Assembly: GCA_038144195.1 (NCBI GenBank)
Contig: JAYQNH010000002.1
Coordinates: 806,001 to 870,000, forward strand
Reading direction: 5' to 3'
Origin: VMDJ01 sp038144195
Lineage (GTDB): Bacteria > Pseudomonadota > Gammaproteobacteria > Chromatiales > Chromatiaceae
Length of the DNA stretch: 64,000 nucleotides
Shown: one piece after another, positions 38,794 through 47,881 of the stretch
Layout: each line of letters begins with the position of its first letter
Position numbering within the stretch: position 1 is the first letter of the stretch
Notes under the pieces: generated by a model
What the model saw: only the letters and a program-made list of their open reading frames with translations
Told to the model about the DNA's origin: nothing
The model's database searches: none
Position numbers and translations under genes: made by a program

Positions 38794-39362
38794 TTAAAAA
38801 CTAATCACACTATCTAAAGAAACATCCCAAGGTTGAACATCAATCACATCAACTTGCTGAAAATGATGACCTAATCCTATTAATTCAGGCCCAAAAAATT
38901 TTTTTCGAAAAAGTCGAAAATTGAAGCTTCGATCGTAAAAACCACCCCCATACCCAATCGATGACCTTGATCATCGAATGCCAACAAAGGTGTTAACACG
39001 ATGTTTAAGTGTTGTGCTTTGATGCATGTTGATGGTTTGTATGAAGGTTCAAGTATGTTGAAACGATTTCGTGTCATGCAGGTGTTAGGTGACCATGGTG
39101 CAAACCATAAGCGACCTTTAAAAAAAGGATGTAAAACTGGTAAGTAACATTGCTTACCCAAACTATAAGCATGTTCAAGTATTGGTAAGGCATCGATCTC
39201 GCCACGTGTACCGATGTAACCGGCTATATGTTGTGCATTACGGTACTGAGGTAGCGATATAACGTGTTCAAAGATGGCGTGATTAGCGATAACGCGTTGT
39301 TCGGTACTTAACGCTTGGCGTTGTTGCTTTATTTGGCGGCGAAGAGCAGGAATATCAGTCAT
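38794..39362 (-). CDS. fau: 5-formyltetrahydrofolate cyclo-ligase, one homopolymer frameshift
   Basis: About 189 residues after repair. The N-terminus has LRRQIKQQRQALS, then AGYIGTRGEIDALPIL and PLLAFDDQGHRLGMG. The frame breaks at the C5 run 38945-38949; one more base gives GMGGGFYDRSF, the family's catalytic GxGGGYYDR motif, and a C-terminus ending VSLDSVISF at TAA 38794-38796. It converts 5-formyl-THF to 5,10-methenyl-THF. Location directly downstream of 6S RNA on the same strand is conserved from E. coli (ygfA). Confidence 0.93.
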
Positions 39363-39382
39363 ACAGAGCCTATGAAAGAAAA

Positions 39383-39570
39383 AGGCGCCCCGCTTGTGCC
39401 GGTGTAGACCGTGGGCCTTGAACCATAAGGTTCAAGTGGGGCCGACACGGGGCTTTAGGCTTTCCGCTCATGGCGGACATGCACACCGCATTCCGAAGAC
39501 CGACCCCGAGGTGCTGTAAGCATCGGCTCAAGGGGTTTTCTGGTCTGCTGTCGAACACAGCAGGGCGCTT
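39383..39570 (-). ncRNA. ssrS: 6S RNA
   Basis: The minus strand shows the hallmarks of gammaproteobacterial 6S RNA: GAGCCGATGCTTACAGCACC and CTCGG in the 5' half; CATGTCCGCC..GCGGAAAGCCTAAAG and CTTGAACC..GGTTCAAG in the 3' half; and pairing ends (CGCCCTGCTGTG at the 5' end with CACAAGCGGGGCG at the 3' end) followed by a T-run. The centre can open into the large bubble that mimics an open promoter and sequesters sigma-70 RNA polymerase. The order zapA-ssrS-fau is conserved in enterics and pseudomonads. The ends are estimated within about 10 bases. Confidence 0.92.
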
Positions 39571-39622
39571 ACGTGAAGGCTAATGCCCAACGCGAGGGAG
39601 TACAAGCGAGAGTGTTAGGGTT

Positions 39623-39934
39623 TTAGAGCTCGAGTTGAGCTGAATCATTCAGAGCGATCTCAATGCGCTCGCGCAAATGACGTACACGCTTATTGGCTGC
39701 ACTGGCCGCATCAGCCGAGGTGTTTTCGTTGCTGAGTAGGTCGTTCGCGAGATTTAACGCCGCCATGACCGCAATACGCTCTGTACCAACCACTTTGCCG
39801 TTGGTGCGGATCTCTTTCATACGACCATCAAGCAGTCGAGCTGCGTTGAGAAGCGCTTCTTCGTGATCAGCTTCGCAGCCAATACGGTATTGCTTACCAA
39901 GAATGGTGACATCGAGTGATTTTTTGTCGCTCAT
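39623..39934 (-). CDS. zapA: Cell division protein ZapA
   Basis: 103 residues. SLDVTILGKQYRIGCEADHE is the family N-terminus, followed by a long helix (ERIAVMAALNLANDLL, then an alanine/glutamate-rich coil). ZapA binds FtsZ and bundles its filaments at the division ring. Its start overlaps the stop of the upstream coiled-coil gene by four bases (ATGA), implying coupled translation. Confidence 0.93.
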   Translation of the reverse strand: MSDKKSLDVTILGKQYRIGCEADHEEALLNAARLLDGRMKEIRTNGKVVGTERIAVMAALNLANDLLSNENTSADAASAANKRVRHLRERIEIALNDSAQLEL

Positions 39935-40161
39935 CCTTCCGACTCCAAGCTTTTCAGCTTATCGATCATCGCTTCAACACGGGTACGCGCTGTGGCGTTA
40001 TTTTCGATGAGCTTGTCACGCTCACGCGAGAGCAATTCAACATCCGCGCGCAGGGTTTTGTTTTCATCTTTGAGATGAATGCAGGCACGGATCAATTCCT
40101 CAACGCGCATTTCTAAGGCGCGAAGGTCTTGTTCTTGAATATTGCCGGTGGATTCGCTCAT
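39931..40161 (-). CDS. Small coiled-coil protein (TIGR02449 family, ZapB-like)
   Basis: 76 residues, almost wholly predicted coiled coil: LRALEMRVEELIRACIHLKD with heptad spacing, then SRERDKLIENN. The family is conserved immediately upstream of zapA in gammaproteobacteria and resembles ZapB in size and coil, so a role at the division septum is plausible but inferred. The promoter for this gene, zapA, 6S RNA and fau should lie in the 93 bp before it, which it shares with the divergent ygfB. Confidence 0.82.
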   Translation of the reverse strand: MSESTGNIQEQDLRALEMRVEELIRACIHLKDENKTLRADVELLSRERDKLIENNATARTRVEAMIDKLKSLESEG

Positions 40162-40254
40162 AAGTTCGACACTTTAACCACCCCGTGCCTAAGGAGCAAT
40201 CGTTTGGCGTGATAAACTGACATCATTAGATAACATCAAAAATGAGGCCTTTAG

Positions 40255-40824
40255 GTGTCTGAATTAGAAACCGTCGATTTTGCACAGTGCCAAGCAGCCA
40301 TGCAGCGGGTCAATATTCCGTTTTCAGCGGCTGAGGCGCACGGTATTGCCGTGGGCTTGTTTAGTGCGCGCGCCGATGATGCCCAGCAACACTGGGTGCA
40401 ATCGGTTTATGCCGAGCTTGATGCGAATGATGTGTTAGCGAATGAAGCACGTGAGCAGCTTGATCAGGTGTTTGTCGGCGCCGAAAAACAGATCGAAGAC
40501 ATGGAGTTCGGTCTACAGTTGTTCCTGCCCGATGAAATGATCGAAAACCTGCCGCGTAGCACCGCGATTCGCGACTGGGCGCAGGGCTTTTTATATGGCT
40601 TTGGTTTGACCGGTAACAGTCAGGCGGCGCTCTCTGAGGAAAGCCAAGAGGCATTGCGTGATCTTTATGAGATTGCACAGCTCGATGTCAGTGAGGCTTA
40701 TGCTTCAAATGATGAGATCGAGATGTTGGTCGAGGTCGAAGAATACATGCGTGTTGGCGTGATGATGATTTCTGAAGACCTGCGTATCAATGCACAACCT
40801 GAGGGTGATCATGAACTCCACTGA
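40255..40824 (+). CDS. ygfB: UPF0149 family protein YgfB
   Basis: 189 residues from a GTG start at 40255. FSAAEAHGIAVGLFSA and RDWAQGFLYGFGLTGN are family signatures. In Pseudomonas the YgfB homologue affects expression of ampDh3 and beta-lactam tolerance; elsewhere the role is unknown. Its 3' end overlaps pepP by 14 bp, and the ygfB-pepP-ubiH-ubiI order is the same as in E. coli. Confidence 0.9.
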   Translation: MSELETVDFAQCQAAMQRVNIPFSAAEAHGIAVGLFSARADDAQQHWVQSVYAELDANDVLANEAREQLDQVFVGAEKQIEDMEFGLQLFLPDEMIENLPRSTAIRDWAQGFLYGFGLTGNSQAALSEESQEALRDLYEIAQLDVSEAYASNDEIEMLVEVEEYMRVGVMMISEDLRINAQPEGDHELH

Positions 40825-42115
40825 GTTTGCCCGCCGTCGTAAGCAGTTGATGCGCATGATGGGTGAGAACAGCATTGCGATTCTTCCCACCGCGAATGAA
40901 CAAGTCCGCAATCGCGATGTGCTGTTTCAATTCCGCCCGGATAGTGACTTTTTCTATCTGACCGGTTTCTCAGAGCCTGAAGTGGTGATGGTCTTGCTGC
41001 CGAATCGTAAGCAAGGCGAGTTCTTAATGTTCTGTCGCGAGAAAGATCCGGTCAAAGAAACTTGGGATGGTTATCGTGCCGGCCTTGAAGGTGCGATGGA
41101 ACAATATGGTGCGGATGATGCATTTCCATTCTCAGATATCGATGACATCCTGCCGGGGTTACTAGAGCAACGTGAGCGTGTGTTCTACGAGATGGGCTGT
41201 AATGCAGCTTTTGATGCACGTATGTCAGAGTGGATTCATCAGGTGCGCGGTCGGACACGTACCGGTGTCCATGCGCCAACCGAATTTTTAGCGTTGGATC
41301 ATTTTGTTCACGATATGCGCTTATATAAAAGTCGCTCTGAGATCGCGACCATGCGCAAAGCGGCGAAGCTTTCTGCTGCGGCGCATTCAGAACTGATGCG
41401 CACAACACAGCCGGGTGATGCAGAGTATCAATTGGCGTCTCGTTTCCAACATTACTGCCAGATGCGCGGTGCCTCACAACAGGCGTATCCCTCCATAGTC
41501 GGCGGTGGTAACAATGGCTGCGTACTGCACTACGTAGAAAACAAAGATGCGCTTAATGATGGCGACTTGGTGTTGATTGATGCGGGTTGTGAGCTCGATT
41601 GCTATGCCTCGGATATCACGCGTACTTTCCCCGTGAACGGTATCTTCAGTGAACCACAAGCACAGCTATACCAGTTGGTATTGGATGCGCAGCATGCAGC
41701 GATAGAGCAGGTGCAGATTGGTAATCATTACAACGATCCTCACGAAGCTGCTGTGCGGGTTTTGGCTAAAGGCTTGATCAAGCTTGGCTTACTAAAAGGT
41801 ACACTGGCTCAGGTATTGAAAAGCCAAAGCTATAAAAAGTTTTACATGCATAGCACCGGTCATTGGCTCGGTATGGATGTGCATGATGTGGGCGATTACA
41901 AAATCGATGGTCATTGGCGTGTGCTAGAGCCAGGGATGGTGCTGACGGTTGAGCCCGGACTTTATATTCCTGTGGGTAGCGAAGGTGTTGCTAAGAAGTG
42001 GCAGGGCATTGGTATTCGTATCGAAGATGATGTGGTCGTTACTAAAAATGGCCCGGATGTTTTAACTCGTGATGTGCCTAAAGAGATCGCAGAGATTGAG
42101 GCCTTAATGGCATGA
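40811..42115 (+). CDS. pepP: Xaa-Pro aminopeptidase P
   Basis: 434 residues from ATG 40811 (MNSTEFARRRKQLMRMM). The N-terminal domain has FRPDSDFFYLTGFSEPE. The pita-bread catalytic domain has metal ligands in LVLIDAGCELDCYASDITR (two Asp), MHSTGHWLGMDVHDVG (His), LTVEPGLYI and IRIEDDVVV (Glu). It removes N-terminal residues preceding proline and uses Mn2+ in this family. It overlaps ygfB and, by four bases, ubiH. Confidence 0.95.
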   Translation: MNSTEFARRRKQLMRMMGENSIAILPTANEQVRNRDVLFQFRPDSDFFYLTGFSEPEVVMVLLPNRKQGEFLMFCREKDPVKETWDGYRAGLEGAMEQYGADDAFPFSDIDDILPGLLEQRERVFYEMGCNAAFDARMSEWIHQVRGRTRTGVHAPTEFLALDHFVHDMRLYKSRSEIATMRKAAKLSAAAHSELMRTTQPGDAEYQLASRFQHYCQMRGASQQAYPSIVGGGNNGCVLHYVENKDALNDGDLVLIDAGCELDCYASDITRTFPVNGIFSEPQAQLYQLVLDAQHAAIEQVQIGNHYNDPHEAAVRVLAKGLIKLGLLKGTLAQVLKSQSYKKFYMHSTGHWLGMDVHDVGDYKIDGHWRVLEPGMVLTVEPGLYIPVGSEGVAKKWQGIGIRIEDDVVVTKNGPDVLTRDVPKEIAEIEALMA

Positions 42116-43341
42116 GTGAGATGCGCACCGATTTTGATGTGTTGATTGTTGGTGGCGGCATGGTCGGCGCGAGCTTGGCGATTGCGTTGTCAGAACATCA
42201 ACTGCGTATCGGTTTGTTAGAGGCAGCGATTCCGTCTGACCCAGGTCGTCCAAGTTATGACGATCGTGGCATTGCACTCGCACATGGCAGTCAAAAGATC
42301 TTTCAAGCGATGGGCTTGTGGGATCACATCTTGGAAGATGCCACACCGATAAAAGATATCCATATCTCCGATCGCGGTCATTTTGGCTTTAGTCATTTGA
42401 ATGCGGCAAAAGAGAATGTGGATGCGTTAGGTCATGTGGTGACCGCGCGTCATTTAGGCCGCCATCTTTTAGATCGTATGAATCAGTGCGCTGATGTTGA
42501 GGTGATTGCGCCTGCGCGTGTTGTTGCAGTTGATTCATCTGCTGAAAGTTCATTTGTTGAAGTCGAACAAGACGGTCAGCAGCGAACTATCCACACTAAG
42601 TTGTTAGTTGCAGCTGATGGTGGTAAGTCGTTTATTCGTGAGCAGCTGGACGTGCCAACGCAGCGTTGGGAATATGGTCAAACCGCTGTGGTGACAAACA
42701 TCACGCCGGAGCAGCCGCATAACAATGTGGCGTATGAGCGCTTTACCGATTCAGGTCCTGTTGCTTTGTTGCCCATGACTGAGAATCGGTGTGCATTAGT
42801 ATGGACCGTGCGTGATGAGCAAGTTGATGAGGTGATGGCCTTTGATGACGCGCAATTCATCCAGCACTTCCAAGAACGCTTTGGCTATCGCTTAGGTCGT
42901 TTCATGCGTGTGGGTAAACGAAACCATTACCCACTGAATTTATTACGTGCCAAAGAATTCACGCGTGAGCGAATCGCGATTATTGGTAATGCTGCACACA
43001 CTTTGCATCCGATTGCAGGCCAAGGGTTTAACTTAGGTTTGCGTGATGTTTCTGCATTGGTGGATGTGATTCTTGTTGCGCAGAAAGAGCATGATGATGT
43101 GGGTCATAACTCAGCTTTAGATCGTTTCTCACAATGGCGTAAAACAGAACAAAAAAGCATGGCGTTAGCCACTGATGGTTTAGCGCGCCTGTTTAGTAAT
43201 CCGCTGAAATCGATTCGACTAGGTCGTAACGCTGGTTTGTTGTTGGTTGATCTGTTTCCACCGTTACGTCGCGGTATCGCGCGTGGTGCGATGGGTTTGC
43301 TTGGTAAGCTGCCACGATTGAGTCGAGGTTTAAAACCTTAA
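42112..43341 (+). CDS. ubiH: 2-octaprenyl-6-methoxyphenol hydroxylase (UbiH)
   Basis: 409 residues. FDVLIVGGGMVGASLAIAL is the FAD-binding GxGxxG motif, VAADGGKSFIRE the DG motif, and IAIIGNAAHTLHPIAGQGFNLGLRD the second FAD motif of class A flavin hydroxylases. Paralogous to the next gene. Position directly after pepP and before ubiI supports the UbiH assignment (C-1 hydroxylation in ubiquinone synthesis). Starts by a 4-bp overlap with pepP. Confidence 0.9.
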   Translation: MSEMRTDFDVLIVGGGMVGASLAIALSEHQLRIGLLEAAIPSDPGRPSYDDRGIALAHGSQKIFQAMGLWDHILEDATPIKDIHISDRGHFGFSHLNAAKENVDALGHVVTARHLGRHLLDRMNQCADVEVIAPARVVAVDSSAESSFVEVEQDGQQRTIHTKLLVAADGGKSFIREQLDVPTQRWEYGQTAVVTNITPEQPHNNVAYERFTDSGPVALLPMTENRCALVWTVRDEQVDEVMAFDDAQFIQHFQERFGYRLGRFMRVGKRNHYPLNLLRAKEFTRERIAIIGNAAHTLHPIAGQGFNLGLRDVSALVDVILVAQKEHDDVGHNSALDRFSQWRKTEQKSMALATDGLARLFSNPLKSIRLGRNAGLLLVDLFPPLRRGIARGAMGLLGKLPRLSRGLKP

Positions 43342-44552
43342 TGAGCGACTCCAGTGACATCATTATTGTCGGTGGCGGCATGGTCGGCGCTTGTATGGCA
43401 TTGGCTGCAGCGCGTGAAGGTTTCCACGTTACTTTGTTGGAGCCACGTCAGCCATCGTTAGATTGGGCAGGTGATGATTTTGATATCCGTGTCTCTGCGT
43501 TAACTCGTACATCCGAAACGATCCTGCGCAACCTCGATGTGTGGCTGGGCATGCAACAGCGTCGCGTCACGGCGTATGAAAATATGCATGTGTGGGATCG
43601 CAAAGGTTTTGGTGAGATTCACTTTGCCGCAGAAGATGTTGGTGCGCCGAACTTGGGCCATATCGTTGAGAATCGTGTGATCGTTGCTGGTTTATGGGAA
43701 CAGATTAATCATCAAGCCAACATCACTCATGTGGCTGACTTTGAGTTCACATCGATCGAACGTGACGGTGATCAAACAAAACTTATCTCATCTAATAATG
43801 ATGTGTTGTCAGCGTCGCTTGTCATTGGTGCTGACGGTGCGCGTTCATCGGTGCGTGATTTATTTGGTTTAACTGCAAGCACAAGCTCTTACGATCAAGA
43901 AGGTGTGGTCTGCACGGTAAAAGCCGAGCAGGGTAATGCCAGCACTGCATGGCAACGTTTTATGCCCAGTGGTCCTTTAGCCTTATTGCCAATGAACGAC
44001 GATCATTTCTCTATCGTTTGGTCGACTTCGCCCGAGCATGCACAATCGTTGGTAAATGCCTCGGATGAGAGCTTTAACCAAGAGCTGACTGAAGCCAGTG
44101 AAGGCGTGTGTGGCAAGCTGAGCGTTATCGGTGATCGTGCTGCGTTTCCGCTGCGTAAGCTAAAAGCGGGTCGCTATGTGGTAGATGGCGTGGCATTGAT
44201 TGGTGATGCCGCTCACGTGATTCATCCTTTAGCCGGTCAGGGGGTGAACTTAGGTTTCCTTGATGCGGCGATGTTGATCGATGTGTTGATCGAAGCACGT
44301 GCGCATCGTGAGTCGATCGGTGCGATGGGTGTGTTGCGTCGCTATGAGCGAGCACGTAAGGGACACAACCTTGCAGTGCAATCAGCGATGGATGGGTTCA
44401 AGCATCTGTTCAGTAACAACAATCCTGCGCTCACCTTGTTGCGTAATGTTGGTCTTGGTGTGGCGCATCATGTCTCGCCGCTGCGACGTCAATTTGAGCG
44501 TGTTGCACTGGGTGAAGGCGTGAGCTTGCCGTCACTCGGTAAGCGACTCTAA
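43341..44552 (+). CDS. ubiI: 2-octaprenylphenol hydroxylase (UbiI/VisC)
   Basis: 403 residues. DIIIVGGGMVGACMALAAA, VIGADGARSSVRDLFG and VALIGDAAHVIHPLAGQGVN are the same three flavoprotein motifs as in the preceding paralogue. By order (pepP-ubiH-ubiI) it is the C-5 hydroxylase of ubiquinone synthesis. Its ATG shares a base with the ubiH stop (TAATG arrangement). Together with coq7 at 30595, the three hydroxylation steps of the ubiquinone ring would be covered. Confidence 0.88.
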   Translation: MSDSSDIIIVGGGMVGACMALAAAREGFHVTLLEPRQPSLDWAGDDFDIRVSALTRTSETILRNLDVWLGMQQRRVTAYENMHVWDRKGFGEIHFAAEDVGAPNLGHIVENRVIVAGLWEQINHQANITHVADFEFTSIERDGDQTKLISSNNDVLSASLVIGADGARSSVRDLFGLTASTSSYDQEGVVCTVKAEQGNASTAWQRFMPSGPLALLPMNDDHFSIVWSTSPEHAQSLVNASDESFNQELTEASEGVCGKLSVIGDRAAFPLRKLKAGRYVVDGVALIGDAAHVIHPLAGQGVNLGFLDAAMLIDVLIEARAHRESIGAMGVLRRYERARKGHNLAVQSAMDGFKHLFSNNNPALTLLRNVGLGVAHHVSPLRRQFERVALGEGVSLPSLGKRL

Positions 44553-44670
44553 ACTACTGTTTTTGCTTATTATTTAAGCCGTTGTCCTTATCATCGATAG
44601 ATTTAATGGTTAATAGGCTTGGCAGGGCTAGGGGCTTTGGTTAGCATCCACACTCCCAATCGATATCGAT

Positions 44671-44828
44671 GCAGGAGAGACCGAGATTTCTCGGCACCGA
44701 AGGCGCAAATTCCGCCCGGAATCGCTCAGGTAAAAGGACTGCATTTGATGAGGACACTCAAGATTGGCTCTGGAGAGCTGCGCTGAAGCGCACACCGACG
44801 GGGTAAACTCTCAGGTTACCGGACAGAG
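44671..44828 (+). promoter_or_regulatory. Tandem glycine riboswitch
   Basis: Two glycine aptamers in series. Aptamer I (about 44671-44743) runs from GCAGGAGAGACCGAGA to CGCTCAGGTAAAAGGACTGC; aptamer II (about 44767-44828) runs from CTCTGGAGAGCTGCGC to CTCTCAGGTTACCGGACAGAG. The GGAGAG, CACCGA(A/C)GG and CTCAGGTA/CTCAGGTT..GGAC cores are those of the class. A terminator follows at once, and gcvT begins 80 bp later, so glycine should switch the cleavage operon by controlling termination. In known gcv examples ligand binding turns expression on. The 100 bp upstream (from 44553) hold no gene. Confidence 0.93.
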
Positions 44829-44877
44829 GGGCGGATGATGTAAATCCATCGTGGGTTTAGATCATCCGCCCTTTTTT
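44829..44877 (+). terminator. Riboswitch-controlled terminator before gcvT
   Basis: GGGCGGATGAT (44829-44839) pairs exactly with ATCATCCGCCC (44861-44871), followed by six T. The inner part TAAATCCA-TCG-TGGGTTTA extends the stem to nearly 20 pairs. Its first bases abut the closing stem of aptamer II, so an alternative pairing between them is possible. Confidence 0.88.
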
Positions 44878-44908
44878 GTGTCCGAGATTTAAGCCAGTGA
44901 GAGCCACG

Positions 44909-46003
44909 ATGAGTGCTGATAAGAAAACAATTTTGAATGCTGTTCACCGCGAGATGGGTGCCCGTATGGTGCCGTTTGGTGGATGGGACATGCCGGTTAA
45001 CTACGGCTCTCAGATCGATGAACACCACGCTGTGCGTAACGACGCTGGCATGTTCGATGTTTGCCACATGACCGTGGTTGATCTGAAAGGTGCTCGCGTT
45101 CGTGAGTTTTTGCAGAACTTGCTGGCTAATGATGTGGCTAAGCTGCAGACCTCTGGCAAAGCGCTTTATTCGTGCATGCTCAAGCCAGAAGGCGGCGTGA
45201 TCGATGACTTGATCGTCTACTTTATGAATGAAGAGTGGTTCCGCATGGTGATCAATGCTGGTACCACTGAGAAAGATATCGAGTGGATGCAGCAGCAAGC
45301 CCCAGCGTTTGATGTTGCAGTCGAGCCTCGTTTTGACCTTGGCATGGTCGCAGTCCAAGGCCCAAAGGCGCGTGAGAAAGCGATCAGCATCATTCAGCCA
45401 GAGTTAGCTGTCGCAGCGAAAGAGCTCAAGCCTTTTAATGCAGCTACAGATGGTCATTGGTTTGTCGGTCGTACCGGCTACACCGGTGAAGATGGTTTTG
45501 AGATTGTAGTGCCTGAAAATGAAACCGAGCAGTTATGGCGTGATTTAGCCGCAGCAGGCGTCGCGCCTTGTGGTTTAGGTGCTCGCGATACCTTGCGTTT
45601 GGAAGCGGGTATGAATCTTTATGGTTCAGACATGGATGAAGGTCTCACGCCTTTAGAGTCAGGTTTGAGTTGGACCGTGGCGATGGCGGATGATCGTCAG
45701 TTCATTGGTCGTGACGCCTTAGAGGCGCAAACATCAGCCGGCAATATCGCCAAGTTTATTGGCTTGGTGCTAGAAGGTCGCGGCGTTCTACGCGGACATC
45801 AAAAGATATATGACGGCGATCGCGAGGTCGGCGAAATCACCTCGGGTGGCTTCTCGCCAACCCTTGAGCGCTCAATTGCGATGGCGCGTGTTGCAGCGGA
45901 TGCAGGCGATAGTTTAGAGGTAGATATTCGTGGTAAGCGTTTGCCATTAAGAGTGGTTAAGATGCCATTTGCCCGAAACGGCAAGGCACAAATCGAACTG
46001 TAA
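44909..46003 (+). CDS. gcvT: Glycine cleavage system T protein (aminomethyltransferase)
   Basis: 364 residues from ATG 44909, preceded by GTGAGAGCC. MVPFGGWDMPVNYGSQIDEH and RTGYTGEDGFEIVVP are family signatures, and GLGARDTLRLEAGMNLYG carries the folate-binding part. It transfers the methylene group from the aminomethyl-lipoyl arm of GcvH to tetrahydrofolate and releases ammonia. First gene of the riboswitch-controlled gcvT-gcvH-gcvPA-gcvPB operon. Confidence 0.95.
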   Translation: MSADKKTILNAVHREMGARMVPFGGWDMPVNYGSQIDEHHAVRNDAGMFDVCHMTVVDLKGARVREFLQNLLANDVAKLQTSGKALYSCMLKPEGGVIDDLIVYFMNEEWFRMVINAGTTEKDIEWMQQQAPAFDVAVEPRFDLGMVAVQGPKAREKAISIIQPELAVAAKELKPFNAATDGHWFVGRTGYTGEDGFEIVVPENETEQLWRDLAAAGVAPCGLGARDTLRLEAGMNLYGSDMDEGLTPLESGLSWTVAMADDRQFIGRDALEAQTSAGNIAKFIGLVLEGRGVLRGHQKIYDGDREVGEITSGGFSPTLERSIAMARVAADAGDSLEVDIRGKRLPLRVVKMPFARNGKAQIEL

Positions 46004-46050
46004 TTTTTCCGGGATTCGCAAATCCCTTTGCACTTTTTGAGGATAGAAAC

Positions 46051-46446
46051 ATGAGCGAAATTCCAAGTGATTTGAAATACACCAAGAGCCACGAGTGGGT
46101 GCGTGATGAAGGCGATGGCACTGTGACCATCGGCGTAACTGCGCACGCAGCTGAATTGCTCGGCGACTTGGTCTTTGTTGAGTTGCCAGAAGAAGGCGCT
46201 GAATTCGACGCAGGCGATGAGTGTGCGGTTGTTGAATCAGTAAAAGCTGCTTCTGACGTTTACAGCCCAGTCGGTGGTGAAGTTGTCGCTGCTAACGAGT
46301 TGCTCGCTAACGCACCAGAGACCATCAACGACGATGCGTATGGTGATGGTTGGATCTTCACCTTGCGTTTGTCTGATGCAGGTGAGATGGACGATCTGAT
46401 GGATGCTGAAGCTTACGCTGAGCACTGTGAGAACGAAGATCACTAA
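46051..46446 (+). CDS. gcvH: Glycine cleavage system H protein
   Basis: 131 residues. KYTKSHEWVRDEGDGTVTIG is the N-terminal signature. The lipoylation site is Lys65 in CAVVESVKAASDVYSPV. It carries the aminomethyl group on lipoamide between the P, T and L proteins. Spaced 47 bp after gcvT and 49 bp before gcvPA. Confidence 0.97.
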   Translation: MSEIPSDLKYTKSHEWVRDEGDGTVTIGVTAHAAELLGDLVFVELPEEGAEFDAGDECAVVESVKAASDVYSPVGGEVVAANELLANAPETINDDAYGDGWIFTLRLSDAGEMDDLMDAEAYAEHCENEDH

Positions 46447-46495
46447 TTCTTTTTTACGGCGTGTCGTTCTCGGCACGCCAACCTAGGTTTGCCTT

Positions 46496-47863
46496 ATGCC
46501 GTTTATTCCCCATACCGAAGAAGAAGTCCAAGCGATGCTCGCCGATATCGGCGCGTCATCAATCGATGATTTGTTTAATGAAATTCCTGAAGGTCTGATC
46601 GTTACTGAAGATGACCTGAAGAGCATTCCGCAAGGTTTGCCAGAGATGGATGTTGCTCGTTTGATGCAATCTCGTGCACGTAAAGATGGACACGGTGTGT
46701 GTTTCATCGGTGCGGGTGCTTACGATCATCACATCCCTGCAGCGGTATGGCAGATCACCACGCGTGGTGAGTTCTATAGTGCCTATACGCCTTATCAAGC
46801 AGAGGCAAGCCAAGGTACTTTGCAGTTGCTCTACGAATATCAATCGATGATGACTGCATTGATGGATATGGATGTATCAAACGCTTCTTTATACGACGGT
46901 GTTACCGGTGTTGCTGAAGCAATCTTGATGGCGATTCGTGGTAACCGTAAGAGCAAATCTAAGCGTGTATTGATGCCACGCACGGTTCATCCTGCGTATC
47001 GCAAAGTGGTGCAAACCATTGTTAAGAACCAACAGATCGAAGTGGTTGAAGTGCCGTTCGATATGGCAACCGGTCAAACTGATATGGCGGCATTGCAAGC
47101 CTATGCAGGCGAAGACTATGCAGCACTGATTATTCCTCAGCCAAACTTCTTTGGTGTGTTGGAAGATGTTGCTGGCATGACGGACTTTGCACACGCTAAC
47201 GGCATGTTGGCGATCGGCGTGGTTAATCCATTAGCAATGTCAGTGATCACGCCACCAGGTCAATGGGGTGAAACCGGTGCAGATATCGTTGTTGGTGAAG
47301 GTCAGCCATTAGGTGCACCTTTATCATCAGGTGGCCCTTACTTTGGTTTCATGTGTTGTACCCAAGCGTTGGTCCGTCAGATGCCAGGTCGCATCATCGG
47401 TAAGACAACCGACCTTGATGGAAAAGATGGTTATGCATTAACACTGCAAGCACGTGAGCAACACATCCGTCGTTCTAAAGCGACCTCTAACATTTGTACT
47501 AACCAAGGCTTACTGGTTACCGCGGCGACGATTCATATGTCGTTGTTAGGTGCAGAAGGTTTGGCGCGTGCGGCCGCAAGCTCACATCACAACACCAATA
47601 GCTTGGTTGAGCAGCTCACTGCGATTAACGGTGTTGAGCAAGCATTCTCAGGTGCAGCGTTCCACGAGCGTGTATTGCGCTTGCCGGCTGAAGCCGAAGC
47701 AACCTTGCAATTGTTAGCCAACCAAGATGTCTTGGGTGGTTTCAACCTGAAAGATGATTACCCAGAGTTAGGCGATGCGATTTTGGTTTGTGCGACCGAG
47801 CAGCGCACGGAAGATGAGATTGCGGAATACGCAAGTAAGTTGACCAAGGTGGTCGGCGCTTAA
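46496..47863 (+). CDS. gcvPA: Glycine dehydrogenase (decarboxylating) subunit 1
   Basis: 455 residues. Starts MPFIPHTEEEVQAMLADIG, then YTPYQAEASQGTLQLLYEYQ and NASLYDGVTGVAEAILMA, the signatures of the N-terminal half of the P protein when split. E. coli makes one P protein of about 957 residues; here it is two genes 18 bp apart. This half lacks the PLP lysine, which is in gcvPB. Confidence 0.95.
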   Translation: MPFIPHTEEEVQAMLADIGASSIDDLFNEIPEGLIVTEDDLKSIPQGLPEMDVARLMQSRARKDGHGVCFIGAGAYDHHIPAAVWQITTRGEFYSAYTPYQAEASQGTLQLLYEYQSMMTALMDMDVSNASLYDGVTGVAEAILMAIRGNRKSKSKRVLMPRTVHPAYRKVVQTIVKNQQIEVVEVPFDMATGQTDMAALQAYAGEDYAALIIPQPNFFGVLEDVAGMTDFAHANGMLAIGVVNPLAMSVITPPGQWGETGADIVVGEGQPLGAPLSSGGPYFGFMCCTQALVRQMPGRIIGKTTDLDGKDGYALTLQAREQHIRRSKATSNICTNQGLLVTAATIHMSLLGAEGLARAAASSHHNTNSLVEQLTAINGVEQAFSGAAFHERVLRLPAEAEATLQLLANQDVLGGFNLKDDYPELGDAILVCATEQRTEDEIAEYASKLTKVVGA

Positions 47864-47881
47864 GCTGCAGGAGATAAGACT

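Noticed and set aside
39370..39558. Minus-strand 62-residue open frame
   Set aside because: It lies entirely within 6S RNA, whose structure and location explain the conservation; no protein signature.
44816..45358. Minus-strand 180-residue open frame over the gcv leader
   Set aside because: It covers the riboswitch terminator and the gcvT 5' end, both well supported on the plus strand; the translation resembles no family.
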